A DNA stretch of 64,000 nucleotides, taken from positions 372,001 through 436,000 of the forward strand of contig NZ_WHNQ01000003.1 in NCBI RefSeq assembly GCF_009362785.1, written 5' to 3'. The notes below the pieces were generated by a model. The model was given only the letters and a program-made list of their open reading frames with translations, had not been told where the DNA came from and ran no database searches. This stretch comes from Paraburkholderia atlantica. GTDB lineage: Bacteria; Pseudomonadota; Gammaproteobacteria; Burkholderiales; Burkholderiaceae. A program made the position numbers and the translations under genes. Positions 1-8,996 of the stretch are shown piece after piece. Each line of letters opens with the position of its first letter. Within the stretch, counting starts at the first letter, position 1.

Positions 1-676
1 TCCGAACCGTTGCGCGCGGAAGTATGCCGTCGAGGAACAGCGTAAGTGCAAGCTCTAGCGCGGCATGCCGCTCTTTATCGCGAAGCGGCTCGCCAAGGAA
101 GCTGGCGAGACCGCCACTCGTCAGCGCGCCGAAGCACGCAGCCGCCGCGCGCGGATCGGCGACCACGATTTTTCCGTTGAGCGCCAACGTAGCGAGATAG
201 TCAGCGATCGGAGCCAACGCCCTGTCTTGCTGATCGACGACGTCTTCGAGCATCTCTTTCAGTTCTTCTCGCGCCTCGCTTACCGCCCTCCACATCGCGC
301 GGATGCTCGGATCGGCATGGTAGGACTGAATGATTTCCCCATAGTCGCGCAGCACGGAGCGCGGCGAGCGACGCGCGTCGGTGGACACGTGCGTGAGCGG
401 ATCGAGCAGCAGCGGAACGCCGCGCTCCATCGCCGCGCGCAGCAGGCCCGCCTTGCTTCCATAGCGCCTGTAGATCGTAGACTTGCTAGCGCCAAACGAC
501 GCCGCAATGCCGTCCATCGTCGCGGCTCGATAGCCGACGGCCATGAACTGTTCCAGCGTGTGGTCGAGCAGTTCGTCCTGGCGCCTCTCTGCCTCCGCCT
601 TGAATGGGCGACCCCGTTTTGCGCGTGGTAAAGCCTCCCCCTTACGCGCGGCTCGCGACCGTTTCTCTGCGCTCAT
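1..676 (-). CDS. TetR/AcrR-family transcriptional regulator (3' end beyond window)
   Basis: The frame is open from ATG 676 to the window edge, giving 225 codons without a stop, so the C-terminus is missing. Residues about 51-75 form a TetR helix-turn-helix, including the stretch GASKSTIYRRYGSKAGLL. The N-terminal tail is long and basic (MSAEKRSRAARKG...). The C-terminal part resembles the TetR_C AefR-like ligand domain. TetR proteins bind small hydrophobic ligands and usually repress nearby genes. It lies 132 bp downstream of the catabolic operon that ends at 809 and has the same orientation, so it could control that operon or genes further left. The target is not shown by the sequence. Confidence 0.85.
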   Translation of the reverse strand, partial: MSAEKRSRAARKGEALPRAKRGRPFKAEAERRQDELLDHTLEQFMAVGYRAATMDGIAASFGASKSTIYRRYGSKAGLLRAAMERGVPLLLDPLTHVSTDARRSPRSVLRDYGEIIQSYHADPSIRAMWRAVSEAREELKEMLEDVVDQQDRALAPIADYLATLALNGKIVVADPRAAAACFGALTSGGLASFLGEPLRDKERHAALELALTLFLDGILPRATVR

Positions 677-808
677 GACTTGTCGATAGATGATGCGTAT
701 GGTTCGCCGATAGTGGGACCACTTCGCGTCAGATTGTAGCCTGGGGGTCGCAACCGCCGGAGCCTCGTGACCCGCTGCTGCTTGCTCTATCGTCGCCGTG
801 CTAGCCGT

Positions 809-1801
809 CTACGCCATCAGTCTTTTCAACCGGCTCGACGCTGCCACCGCGTCGTCGATGATGTCGTCGAAGATTGCCTCGACCTTCCTGACCGCGTCAG
901 CGAAGACCGCGGCGTGCCCGTAGTCGATCATGCCTTTGCGGGTGTCGCCAGTCACGTAAGCCTCGTGCGCAAGCGCGCCCATCACGTGCGGACGGAACCG
1001 CTCGAACTCGCTCACCTGCGCACGATCCAGTTCCATGACCGCCTCGGCGCTCTCGTTGCGCAGCACGCGGTGGTGATCGCGAATCGCCGACTTGACCACG
1101 ACGCTTTCGCTGCCGTCGCCCGCCACCACCTTCGCTTTGACCTCGGGATGAATCCATAGCTCCTCGGCGACCATCATGCGCGTACCCATCAGGACCGCGT
1201 CAGCGCCCATCGCTAGCACGCCTGCTAGCTGCCGTCCGCTGCCGATGCCGCCGCCGATCACGACCGGCAAGCCGATTTCCCGCGGCGCCTGCGCGGCCTG
1301 CACGATGCTGCCGATCTGGTAGATGCCTGGATGGCCGCCGCATTCATTACCAACGACGATCACGCCGTCGACGCCCATCCGCGCCGCCGTATGTGCATAG
1401 CGCACGGCGGGCACCTTGTGCAAAACCTTGATGCCCGCCTCCTTGAGCAGCGGCACGACCGCTTCCGGGCTCGCACCGGCCGTCTCCACGCAGGCAACCT
1501 TCTCTTCGATCAGAATGCGGATCTGTTGCTTGACCCGCTCCACGCCGCCCGCTTGCCGCGATATGTAAAGATTGACGCCGAAGTTCCTGGCGCCGGTGAG
1601 CTCACGACAGGTGCGCAACTCGTTACGGAATTCGTCGGAATCGGGAAAGCCCGCGCCGACAATGAAACCCATCCCGCCTGCGTTGACCACGGCCGCGACA
1701 TACCGTGCGTCGGACACGCGCGGCCCGAGACCGCCGCAAAGAATCGGGTGGCGAATCCCGAGCAGATCGGTGATTCGCGTGCTGAACGTCTGGGGGCGCA
1801 C
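809..1801 (-). CDS. Nitronate monooxygenase / 2-nitropropane dioxygenase-like flavoprotein
   Basis: 330 aa FMN-dependent TIM-barrel protein. The N-terminus (TRITDLLGIRHPILCGG) and the central GNECGGHPG with its conserved His are typical of the NPD/NMO family. A glycine-rich phosphate-binding stretch (VVIGGGIGSGRQLAGVLAMGA) follows. The start is GTG, preceded by a GGGAGGG ribosome site. It is the last gene of the leftward operon, 21 bp after the SDR. In catabolic clusters such proteins often act as enoyl reductases or oxidases of CoA intermediates rather than on nitroalkanes, so the substrate is unknown. A paralogue lies at 11962-12939. Confidence 0.85.
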   Translation of the reverse strand: MRPQTFSTRITDLLGIRHPILCGGLGPRVSDARYVAAVVNAGGMGFIVGAGFPDSDEFRNELRTCRELTGARNFGVNLYISRQAGGVERVKQQIRILIEEKVACVETAGASPEAVVPLLKEAGIKVLHKVPAVRYAHTAARMGVDGVIVVGNECGGHPGIYQIGSIVQAAQAPREIGLPVVIGGGIGSGRQLAGVLAMGADAVLMGTRMMVAEELWIHPEVKAKVVAGDGSESVVVKSAIRDHHRVLRNESAEAVMELDRAQVSEFERFRPHVMGALAHEAYVTGDTRKGMIDYGHAAVFADAVRKVEAIFDDIIDDAVAASSRLKRLMA

Positions 1802-1822
1802 GATGCCGTTCCCTCCCGCACG

Positions 1823-2602
1823 TCAGCGAAATGAGATCGTGTGGCCGCCATCCACCGCGATCGTCTGGCCGTTGATATAACCGCCCGAAGGCGAAGCGAG
1901 CATCACGGCGAGCCCGGCGATCTCCTCGACCTCGCCGAAGCGCTGCGATGGATTGCGGCCACGGTACCATTCGACCATCGCCTCATCCTCCCATTGCGAT
2001 CGCGCCATGTCGGTCTTGAAAGTGCCGGGCGCGATGCAATTGGCGGTGACGCCCTTTGCTGCGAATTCCATCGCGAGGTTCCTCACGAGTTGCATGTCGG
2101 CGGCTTTGGTGAGCCCGTAGGTTCCCGTCACCGCATCGCCGAACAGTCCGACCACGGATGCCACCGAAATGAAGCGCCCATAGCCACGCTCGATCATGCC
2201 GGGCATGGTCAATTGCGCGAGCCAGATATTGCTTTGAACGTTGACCTGCATGAACTTGTTGAACGTTTCGTCTTGCAGATCAAGGGTAGATCCTATCCAC
2301 GGATGAATCGCCGCATTGGCCATCACGATATCGACTCTGCCCCACTCGCGGTTCGCCGCGGCCACCAGGCCTTGCAGTTCCGCTTTACGGCCGATATTGC
2401 AGGCGAACGACATGGCCACGCGGCTGCCGATCTTGTCGTTGATGGCTTGCGCGGCAGTTTCGCAGGCGTCGGCGTTCCGGCCGGAAATGACGACTTTCGC
2501 GCCGTGCTCCGCCATGCCGAGGGCACTGGCGTAACCGATGCCGCGACTCGATCCGGTAACGACCGCGACCTTGTCCGTGAGATCGAAAAGTGATGAGCGC
2601 AT
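1823..2602 (-). CDS. SDR-family NAD(P)-dependent oxidoreductase
   Basis: 259 aa classical short-chain dehydrogenase. The cofactor motif TGSSRGIG is at residues about 16-23. The catalytic Ser is in SVASVVG, and the Tyr/Lys pair is in TYGLTKAAD. The C-terminal IAVDGGHTI is typical. ATG at 2602 follows GGAGTACCC. It sits between an enoyl-CoA hydratase (52 bp upstream) and the NMO-like gene (21 bp downstream). A beta-hydroxyacyl-CoA dehydrogenase role in the operon's beta-oxidation is a reasonable inference, since no FadB-like dehydrogenase is present. Confidence 0.9.
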   Translation of the reverse strand: MRSSLFDLTDKVAVVTGSSRGIGYASALGMAEHGAKVVISGRNADACETAAQAINDKIGSRVAMSFACNIGRKAELQGLVAAANREWGRVDIVMANAAIHPWIGSTLDLQDETFNKFMQVNVQSNIWLAQLTMPGMIERGYGRFISVASVVGLFGDAVTGTYGLTKAADMQLVRNLAMEFAAKGVTANCIAPGTFKTDMARSQWEDEAMVEWYRGRNPSQRFGEVEEIAGLAVMLASPSGGYINGQTIAVDGGHTISFR

Positions 2603-2654
2603 GGGTACTCCACGAATTAAGCGGACCGATGAACGCGAGGTTCAACGGGCATGA

Positions 2655-3449
2655 TTAGCCTTGCTTGCGTTTTTGCTGGGCGATGAAGGCCGACGCGATC
2701 TGATGATGCTCGTTGCTGAGCGTCGCCGCCAGTTGCCGCGCCAGCGTCGTGTCGAGCATCTGCGCCGCGCTGCGATGGAGATGCAGATTCATCAGTTTCT
2801 TGGTTTCGCGCAACGCGTTGCGCGGTTGCTTGAGCAGCTTTTCAGCAAGTGCCAAGGCCTCGTCCATCAGCTTTTCAGGCTCGACGACGCGATTGGCGAG
2901 ACCGAACTCAACCGCTTGCCGCGGTGTGATGCGCTCCCCGGTGAAGATCAGTTCTTTCGCTCGCAGCAGACTGGTGTAGAGCGGCCACGCCACCGAGATC
3001 CCATCACCGACGACCAGACCGATGTTGATGTGCGGTTCCGCGAGAAACGACTTCTCCGACATCAGAACGATGTCGCACAGCGTAGCCATCGTCGCGCCCC
3101 AGCCCACGGCAGGCCCGTTGACCGCGGCGATAAGCGGAATCGGCACGTCGATGAAGCCGTGTATCGTTCGACGCGCGTTCTCCTGGACCTGCGCGGCGAA
3201 CTCGGGATCGTCGAGCGTCTTGACGAAGTGATTCATGTTTCCGCCAGCACTGAACGCTCGTCCCGCGCCGGTGAGAATGCCGACACGCGCGTCTGGGTCC
3301 GAGGCTAGCGCAGCAAAAAGCTTGGGGTAGCTGAACAGCATCTCCGTGGTCGACGCGTTCAGATCGTCTGGCCGATTGAGCGTAATGATGCGCAGGCCGC
3401 CGTCGGCTGTCACCTGAATATCGTCTGGAAGATCGTAGAGATTAGCCAT
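2655..3449 (-). CDS. Enoyl-CoA hydratase/isomerase family protein (1)
   Basis: 264 aa crotonase-fold protein. The oxyanion-hole segments are AFSAGGNMNHF and NGPAVGWGATMATLCD. ATG 3449 (MANLYDLPDD) was chosen because AGGGGAC lies just upstream. A longer in-frame start at 3515 would overlap the previous gene. The usual second catalytic Glu region reads AEPHINIGLVVGDG, a variant common in hydratases of cyclic or branched acyl-CoAs. It is the second crotonase in the operon, 47 bp after the first, so the two probably handle different intermediates. Confidence 0.88.
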   Translation of the reverse strand: MANLYDLPDDIQVTADGGLRIITLNRPDDLNASTTEMLFSYPKLFAALASDPDARVGILTGAGRAFSAGGNMNHFVKTLDDPEFAAQVQENARRTIHGFIDVPIPLIAAVNGPAVGWGATMATLCDIVLMSEKSFLAEPHINIGLVVGDGISVAWPLYTSLLRAKELIFTGERITPRQAVEFGLANRVVEPEKLMDEALALAEKLLKQPRNALRETKKLMNLHLHRSAAQMLDTTLARQLAATLSNEHHQIASAFIAQQKRKQG

Positions 3450-3496
3450 GCGAGTGCATACGTCCCCTGAGTTAAACGCTTTGGTCGGGCAACCGG

Positions 3497-4234
3497 CTAT
3501 TTCCCCACCTGCCACGCCATGCCGCCATTTTTCTTTCTTTGCGCCAATGCAGCCTTCTCGATTCGCAAAGCTTCTTCCAGCGAAGTTAGCGCCCCCTGAT
3601 CGATCACACGCTTGACCGTCGCGACGAGTTCGGGTCGGCGGCTCGCGATCGTCTTCGCCAGTGAGGCTGCCCGCGCCATCAGTTGATCGTGGCCGACCAC
3701 CTCGTTGACGAGGCCAATGCGCAACGCCGTGGCCGCGTCGATCGGGTCACTGGTAAAGCTGATCTGCTTCGCCCACCTCGGACCCACGATATAGGGCAAC
3801 CTCGCGGTCATGCCGCCTCCGGCGAGCGCGCCGATTTTCGTGTGGGTGTCGGCGAAGCGCGCGCGTTCCGACGCAATGATGAAGTCGCACCCCATGGCAA
3901 GTTCCAGACCGCCGGTAACGGCAGCGCCGTTGACCGCCGCGATCACCGGCTTGGTGATGCGCGGCCACATGTCGATCATTTCCGCGACCCACGAGCGCGG
4001 CGCATCGGGTGCCGAGAAGTCGTTCAGATCGAGCCCCCCACAGAAGGCCGGATCGGCGCCGGTCACGATCAGCACGCGCAGGCTTTCGTCCGCTTCGAAG
4101 CGGTTCAGCGCGCCGACGAGCGCTTCGGTCAATGCAAGGTTCAGCGCGTTGCGGGCCTCTGGCCGGTTCAATGTCAGCGTAAGAACAGCGTCTTCGCGAG
4201 TCACGCCGAGCAAATCGGTTCCTTTCGCATCCAT
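3497..4234 (-). CDS. Enoyl-CoA hydratase/isomerase family protein (2)
   Basis: 245 aa crotonase-fold protein. The oxyanion-hole motifs are AFCGGLDLNDF (residues about 66-76) and NGAAVTGGLELAMGCD. The segment FADTHTKIGALAGGGMTARLPYIVG matches the active-site loop of echA-type hydratases. The C-terminus carries the trimerisation helices. It starts 19 bp after the small acyl-CoA dehydrogenase. It probably hydrates the enoyl-CoA made by the dehydrogenase pair, or cleaves a ring or retro-aldol intermediate as some crotonases do. The sequence alone does not decide this. Confidence 0.88.
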   Translation of the reverse strand: MDAKGTDLLGVTREDAVLTLTLNRPEARNALNLALTEALVGALNRFEADESLRVLIVTGADPAFCGGLDLNDFSAPDAPRSWVAEMIDMWPRITKPVIAAVNGAAVTGGLELAMGCDFIIASERARFADTHTKIGALAGGGMTARLPYIVGPRWAKQISFTSDPIDAATALRIGLVNEVVGHDQLMARAASLAKTIASRRPELVATVKRVIDQGALTSLEEALRIEKAALAQRKKNGGMAWQVGK

Positions 4235-4253
4235 CGCAATGCCTCGATAGGGT

Positions 4254-5414
4254 TCACGCCACTGCAGCCAATGCCTCGCACTGAATCTGGCACGCGTAAC
4301 GATTCAGGTGGTAATCCATGTTGCCGAACAATGCGTCGAGTACCAGATGACGGCGATAGTGATGCCCCACCTTGTATTCGTTCGTGATGCCGTAACCGCC
4401 GTGCAACTGGATGCCTTGTTGCGTCACGAACTTCGCGCTGCGAGTGGTCTGCGCCTTGCAGCCCGAAACCTCCACGCTTCTATTTGGCCCGTTCTCGGTG
4501 AGCGCGAGCAATGCACGGTGTAGTGTTGCTCGCGCCTGCATTGCATCGATCGCCATGTCGGCCATCCGGTGTTGCAGCGCCTGGAAACTGCCGATCGCAA
4601 CGCCGAACTGCTTGCGCGTCTTCAGATACTCCGAAGCGAGTTCGATGGCGTCCTCCATGTCACCCACGAGTTCAGCACAGATCGAAACGATGGTTTCGTC
4701 GACGGCGGCCTGCAGCCCATCGAAAGCATTGCCCGCTTCCCCTAAGACATCGGATTGCGCGACGATGACACCTTCGAGCAGCAAGTCGGCCGATGGCGTG
4801 CCGTCGAGCAACGCGCAGGTCTTGAGCGTCACGCCTGTCTGCTTCGGATCGACGACGAAAATCCCGATGCCATCCTTATCGGTCGCCGCGCCCGACGTGC
4901 GCGCGACGACGAGAAGGCGATCGGCAACGGGCGCGCCCACCACGAGCGTCTTGTAGCCATCCAGCCGCCAGGTCCCGTCGGCGGTCTTCCTGGCGGTGGC
5001 CGTCACGTAGTGCACCTGGCCTCGCGCCTCGCGTTCGCTGTGTGCGACCGCATAGACCGCCTCGCCCGAAACGATCTCGGCAAGCAGCGTCTCGCGCTGC
5101 CCTTCGCGCCCACAGCGAGTAACCAACGACGCGGGAAACACACCGCACATCGCATACGGTTCCAACACCAGCGCGCGGCCGATCTGCTCGGCCACGATGG
5201 CGCTTTCGACAGGAGAGAAACCGAGCCCCCCCATCTCCTCCGGCACGGCGATACCGAGCCAGCCCATTTCGCCGAGCGTGCGCCACGTGTCGCGCGAAAA
5301 GCCCCCCGCTTCCGAGGCCAGATTGCGGCGATGTTCGAACGTATAGCTCTTTTGCACGAAGCGCTGCGCGCTTTCCTGCAGCATCCGCTGTTCGTCGCTC
5401 AACTCAAAATCCAT
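4254..5414 (-). CDS. Acyl-CoA dehydrogenase, small (PimD-like) subunit
   Basis: 386 aa flavoprotein of the acyl-CoA dehydrogenase fold. The start is taken at MDFELSDEQRM, after an AGAGGG site. The C-terminus reads QLHGGYGITNEYKVGHHYRR in place of the GGT-x-E-I-Q motif found in homomeric enzymes. This resembles the small subunit of pimeloyl-CoA dehydrogenase and the second subunit of heterotetrameric FadE enzymes. The large subunit is directly upstream (78 bp gap). The two most likely form an alpha2beta2 enzyme that sets the first double bond in a bulky or cyclic acyl-CoA. Confidence 0.85.
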   Translation of the reverse strand: MDFELSDEQRMLQESAQRFVQKSYTFEHRRNLASEAGGFSRDTWRTLGEMGWLGIAVPEEMGGLGFSPVESAIVAEQIGRALVLEPYAMCGVFPASLVTRCGREGQRETLLAEIVSGEAVYAVAHSEREARGQVHYVTATARKTADGTWRLDGYKTLVVGAPVADRLLVVARTSGAATDKDGIGIFVVDPKQTGVTLKTCALLDGTPSADLLLEGVIVAQSDVLGEAGNAFDGLQAAVDETIVSICAELVGDMEDAIELASEYLKTRKQFGVAIGSFQALQHRMADMAIDAMQARATLHRALLALTENGPNRSVEVSGCKAQTTRSAKFVTQQGIQLHGGYGITNEYKVGHHYRRHLVLDALFGNMDYHLNRYACQIQCEALAAVA

Positions 5415-5492
5415 GCTGCACCCTCTTTCTGCCGGCAATTGATGCGATTCCCCCCAACGGGAATCGACGGATGTTCGCGGATCGACTCGAGC

Positions 5493-6704
5493 TCACAGGT
5501 CGAACATCGCCTTGGCGATGATGTTTCGCTGAATTTCGGCCGTCCCGCCATAGATCGTGCAAGCACGTCGATAGAAAACCTCTGCCGCGAGGCCCGGCGC
5601 GTACTCGGGCCCGATAAACGACGCGTCGCGCAGCGCGCGCTCTTCGTTCGGATCGGGATAGAACACGGCGCCGTAGTCGCCGATCACCTCGAGCAGCATC
5701 TCGGTCAGCTTCTGATGGAGCTCCGAGCCTCGCACCTTGAGCATGGAGCCGATTGCCATTCCGCCGCTGCGCTCGTCGATTCCTTGATGCAGGATTTTCT
5801 GCACCGCCATGTCGATGGCGCGAACCTCCAGTTCATACTGCGCAAGACGCGCCGCAAACGTCGGGTCCTGGATCAACGGCTTGCCGGCCGCGTGCTCGCG
5901 CGACGCGTAATGCCGGATCTTGCGGAGATAGCGCTTGAGCGCCGGGGCCTCGGCGCCGAGAAACGCACGCTCGTTGAAGAGCAGAAATTTCGTATACCCC
6001 CAGCCTTTGTTCACTTCGCCGATCAGGTTTTCGGCGGGCACGCGCACGTTGTCGTAGAACACTTCGGCGAGGTGGTTGCAGCCGTCGAGCGAGCCGATGG
6101 GGCGCACGGTAACACCGGGCGACGTCATGTCGAGCAGCAAAAAGGAAATGCCCTTTTGCGGCTTCGCGTCGGTATCCGTGCGCACCAGCACGAAATTCCA
6201 TTGGCCAGAGGTGCCGAAGCTGGTCCAGATCTTCTGCCCGTTGACGATGTAATGGTCCCCATCGCGAACCGCCGTCGTACGCAGCGACGCGAGATCGGAG
6301 CCAGAGCCCGGCTCCGAAAAACCCTGCACCCAGAACACTTCCCCGCGTTGAATCGGCGGCAGAAAGCGGCGCTTCTGCTCTTCGTTGCCGAACTCGCAAA
6401 TCACCGGGCCAACCAGCGACACACCCGCCTGATTCTGCGCCGGTGCACCCGCCAGATAGCACTCTTCCTCGAATATGTAGCGCTGCATCGCACTCCAGCC
6501 TGTGCCGCCGTCGGCAACGGGCCAATGCGGTACCGACCATCCGCGCGTCTCATGCAGAATGCGGGTCCAGCGCTGCGAATCGTCGTCGCCTGCGAGAAAG
6601 CCCTGCTGCCCTCGAAAGGCCATATCCGCCGGCAAATGCTGCTTGAGAAAGGCCCGAACTTCTTCACGGAACGCCATGTCCGCGGGGTCTACGCGAAAAT
6701 CCAT
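5493..6704 (-). CDS. Acyl-CoA dehydrogenase, large (PimC-like) subunit
   Basis: 403 aa acyl-CoA dehydrogenase. The FAD/substrate segments are QGFSEPGSGSDLASLRT and NGQKIWTSFG. The C-terminus carries TIYGGTAEIQRNIIAK. In this subfamily the position of the medium-chain enzyme's catalytic Glu (YEGT) is Gly, as in PimC-like and many FadE proteins. It follows the CoA ligase by only 3 bp, so the two are translationally linked. With the 4254-5414 product it probably makes a heteromeric dehydrogenase acting on the ligase product. Confidence 0.88.
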   Translation of the reverse strand: MDFRVDPADMAFREEVRAFLKQHLPADMAFRGQQGFLAGDDDSQRWTRILHETRGWSVPHWPVADGGTGWSAMQRYIFEEECYLAGAPAQNQAGVSLVGPVICEFGNEEQKRRFLPPIQRGEVFWVQGFSEPGSGSDLASLRTTAVRDGDHYIVNGQKIWTSFGTSGQWNFVLVRTDTDAKPQKGISFLLLDMTSPGVTVRPIGSLDGCNHLAEVFYDNVRVPAENLIGEVNKGWGYTKFLLFNERAFLGAEAPALKRYLRKIRHYASREHAAGKPLIQDPTFAARLAQYELEVRAIDMAVQKILHQGIDERSGGMAIGSMLKVRGSELHQKLTEMLLEVIGDYGAVFYPDPNEERALRDASFIGPEYAPGLAAEVFYRRACTIYGGTAEIQRNIIAKAMFDL

Positions 6705-6707
6705 TGT

Positions 6708-8642
6708 TTAGCTTCCAGCGTTTTCAGTACGTTGAACTCGATCTGCATCCGCTGCAGCGGCAGTGTTACCGACCAGGGTGCGCGGCGTAGGCGGCACGCA
6801 ATAGAGCTCGTCCACGACACTACGCCGCCGCTCGAGCACGTTGCGTTGACTGATTGCGCTCTTCGCGCTCAATTCGCCGTTATCGAGCGTTGGCTGCTCG
6901 CTTTCGAGCACGATGCGCACAATCCGGGCCGAGCTACCGCCAGCGCGCGCGGCGAGCTTATCGAGACCCGCCTGGAAGAAGGCGCGTACGCCGCGGCTGT
7001 TGATGATCTGGTCGACGTTCGGCATCGGATCGTGAAGATCGTCGCAAAGCGCACGGCATGCTTCGATGTCAGGGAAGACAAGCGCGCTCAGGTATTCGCG
7101 GTCGTGCCCGGCGATCACGATGTCGCGCGCATACGCGCCAAACACGTTCAGCGCGTACAGGCGCAACTCCGCGACGTTGACCCATGTGCCCGTGGACAGC
7201 TTGAAGTTCTCCGCGATGCGTCCGTCGAAACGCAGTCCAAGTTCGAGACGCCGCGGGTCGATGAAGGTTGCGGCGTCCCCTGAGCGGAAATAGCCCTCAT
7301 CGTCGAACGAGGCGGCGGTGCGCTCGGGATCTTTCCAGTAGCCGGGCGTAACACAGTCGCCGAAAAAGCGGATTTCCAGCTTCTCGTCCACCGGAGCCAC
7401 TTTTACTTTGACGCCGGGCACGGGCAAGCCCGCAATCGCCTCGCGTCGCGGATCCCAAGCTGCCGACATCGGCGTGGGGCCCGCTTCCGTGCCGCCGATG
7501 CCCGACATGATCAGAACACGCTGGCCGATGGTGCGCACCGCGAGCTCGTCGAGTTGCGCCCAGATGTGCTTCGGCAGGCTTGCACCACCGTAGTAGATGA
7601 GCGCGAGCTTGCTGAAGAATTTTTTGCGCATCGCCTCGTCCGCCTTCAGATGCGGAATCAGCGCGGCTAGCCCTTGGGGCGTATTGAGGTAGACGACCGG
7701 GGCGATTTCGCGCAACGCTTGCACCGTCGGTCCGATTTCCTCCGGCGTCGGCTTGCCTGGGTCCAGGTAGTACGTACCCCCGCCGTACAACACCATGCCG
7801 AAGTTGTGCGTGCCGCCGAAGGTGTGATGCCACGGCAACCAGTCGACGAGATCCGGTGGCCCGTCCTGAAGAAACGCGAACACCTGTGCGACTTGCTGTC
7901 GATTGCTGCACAACATGCGCTGCGGGTAGATCACGCCTTTCGGTGCGCCTGTCGTTCCAGACGTAAACATGATCTTGCCCACCGTATCCGGACCGACCGC
8001 GTTGAACGCTTTTTCGACGTCGGCCGTAACGGGCGTCTTCAGCCAGTCGGCGACACGCGAACCGGCACGTCCCTCCGGCAACGGCCCGACGACGACACAT
8101 TCCACGTCGCCGAACACCTCGCGCAATGCACGGCCATATTGCGCGCCGTCGTCCGCGAAGACGAGGCCGGGTGTGCATACGGCCGCGAGTTGCTTGAGCT
8201 TCGAAAAGTCCTGCGATAACAGCGAATACGCGGGCGTCACCGGAATATAGGGAACCCCGACGTGCAATGCGGCGAGCGCGAACAGCGCATGTTCGAAGCT
8301 CCGATCCGAAAGAATCATCAACGGACGGGACGGCGACAAACCTCGATCGAGCAACGCCTGCCCTAGCGCACGCGCACCGTCGAACGCCTGCCGATAGGTC
8401 AGAGACTCCCATGACTTGCCGTCCGGCGTCCGACGCGCGAGCAACGCACGCTCGGGCGTGACGCGCGCCCAGTGTTCGAGCCGCTCCGTCAAGCGGGCGG
8501 GATACGGTTCGAGCGGTTCCTTCAGTTCATACACCACGCTGCCGTCGGGCCTTCGCTCGACGATCGCATCCATGCTGCCGAGGCGGATCGGGCGAAACGG
8601 CACATCCATCAGGGCATCGTGCGAAGCCGTACCTGCATCCAT
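6708..8642 (-). CDS. Feruloyl-CoA synthase-type acyl/aryl-CoA ligase
   Basis: 644 aa AMP-forming CoA ligase. The P-loop MFTSGTTGAPKGVIYPQ and the downstream SGIGGTEAGP and RSGDAATFIDP motifs are present. The N-terminal block (PFRPIRLGSMDAIVERRPDG) and overall length match the feruloyl-CoA synthase subfamily. ATG 8642 (MDAGTASHD) was chosen for its AGGA site; an earlier in-frame start at 8771 has no support. It is the first gene of the leftward operon and presumably activates the growth substrate as a CoA thioester. Ferulate itself is doubtful, because the operon encodes full beta-oxidation rather than a ferulate hydratase/aldolase and vanillin dehydrogenase. Confidence 0.82.
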   Translation of the reverse strand: MDAGTASHDALMDVPFRPIRLGSMDAIVERRPDGSVVYELKEPLEPYPARLTERLEHWARVTPERALLARRTPDGKSWESLTYRQAFDGARALGQALLDRGLSPSRPLMILSDRSFEHALFALAALHVGVPYIPVTPAYSLLSQDFSKLKQLAAVCTPGLVFADDGAQYGRALREVFGDVECVVVGPLPEGRAGSRVADWLKTPVTADVEKAFNAVGPDTVGKIMFTSGTTGAPKGVIYPQRMLCSNRQQVAQVFAFLQDGPPDLVDWLPWHHTFGGTHNFGMVLYGGGTYYLDPGKPTPEEIGPTVQALREIAPVVYLNTPQGLAALIPHLKADEAMRKKFFSKLALIYYGGASLPKHIWAQLDELAVRTIGQRVLIMSGIGGTEAGPTPMSAAWDPRREAIAGLPVPGVKVKVAPVDEKLEIRFFGDCVTPGYWKDPERTAASFDDEGYFRSGDAATFIDPRRLELGLRFDGRIAENFKLSTGTWVNVAELRLYALNVFGAYARDIVIAGHDREYLSALVFPDIEACRALCDDLHDPMPNVDQIINSRGVRAFFQAGLDKLAARAGGSSARIVRIVLESEQPTLDNGELSAKSAISQRNVLERRRSVVDELYCVPPTPRTLVGNTAAAADADRVQRTENAGS

Positions 8643-8735
8643 CTGAGTCGTCCTGTTGTTATCTGGCAAGTCATGTCCCGCGCGCGCTCGCATTGCCATC
8701 CGATACCCGGAAATCTCGCGGATCAAAGACAAACC

Positions 8736-8753
8736 AATAATTGAACGTTGATC
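8736..8753. promoter_or_regulatory. Putative shared operator, site G
   Basis: AATAATTGAACGTTGATC lies about 100 bp upstream of the CoA ligase start, in an AT-rich patch of otherwise GC-rich DNA. It aligns without gaps to seven other intergenic sites that share YGAA near the middle and C at the last position. This is an eye alignment; the binding protein is unknown. The rest of the 8643-8996 gap holds no gene. Confidence 0.4.
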
Positions 8754-8924
8754 ATCATGTTGAACCAGCATAGCGCGAAATCGAACCCGCGTCTATCCGT
8801 TCTGACCCACGAGTAAGTCCGGATATCGAACGCGCTGTCCGACGCGAATGAAGCACGAAATGCGCAGCACGATCTGATCCTTGCGCACCGCACAATTGCG
8901 TGGACATGACGCCGAAAATGCGCT

Positions 8925-8942
8925 ACTTTTCGAACATCATTC
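8925..8942. promoter_or_regulatory. Putative shared operator, site A
   Basis: ACTTTTCGAACATCATTC contains the dyad GAA-N5-TTC and lies about 60 bp before the thiolase start. Just downstream, ATTCATATTTCTAAACATGAA-like sequence (from 8940) resembles site E at 31331 and may be a second overlapping copy. With site G it makes the ligase/thiolase divergent gap a two-sided control region. Confidence 0.45.
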
Positions 8943-8996
8943 ATATTTCTAAACATGAAACCGGATCGAAACCGATCCCGGGACCAAGGAGCCATC

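Noticed and set aside
65-631. 188-codon plus-strand frame at the left edge
   Set aside because: It is antisense to a clear TetR gene that runs off the window.
4755-7283. An 842-codon open frame on the plus strand
   Set aside because: It is antisense to the acyl-CoA dehydrogenases and CoA ligase. Its Arg/His/Ala-rich product has no family features, as expected for GC-rich shadow frames.
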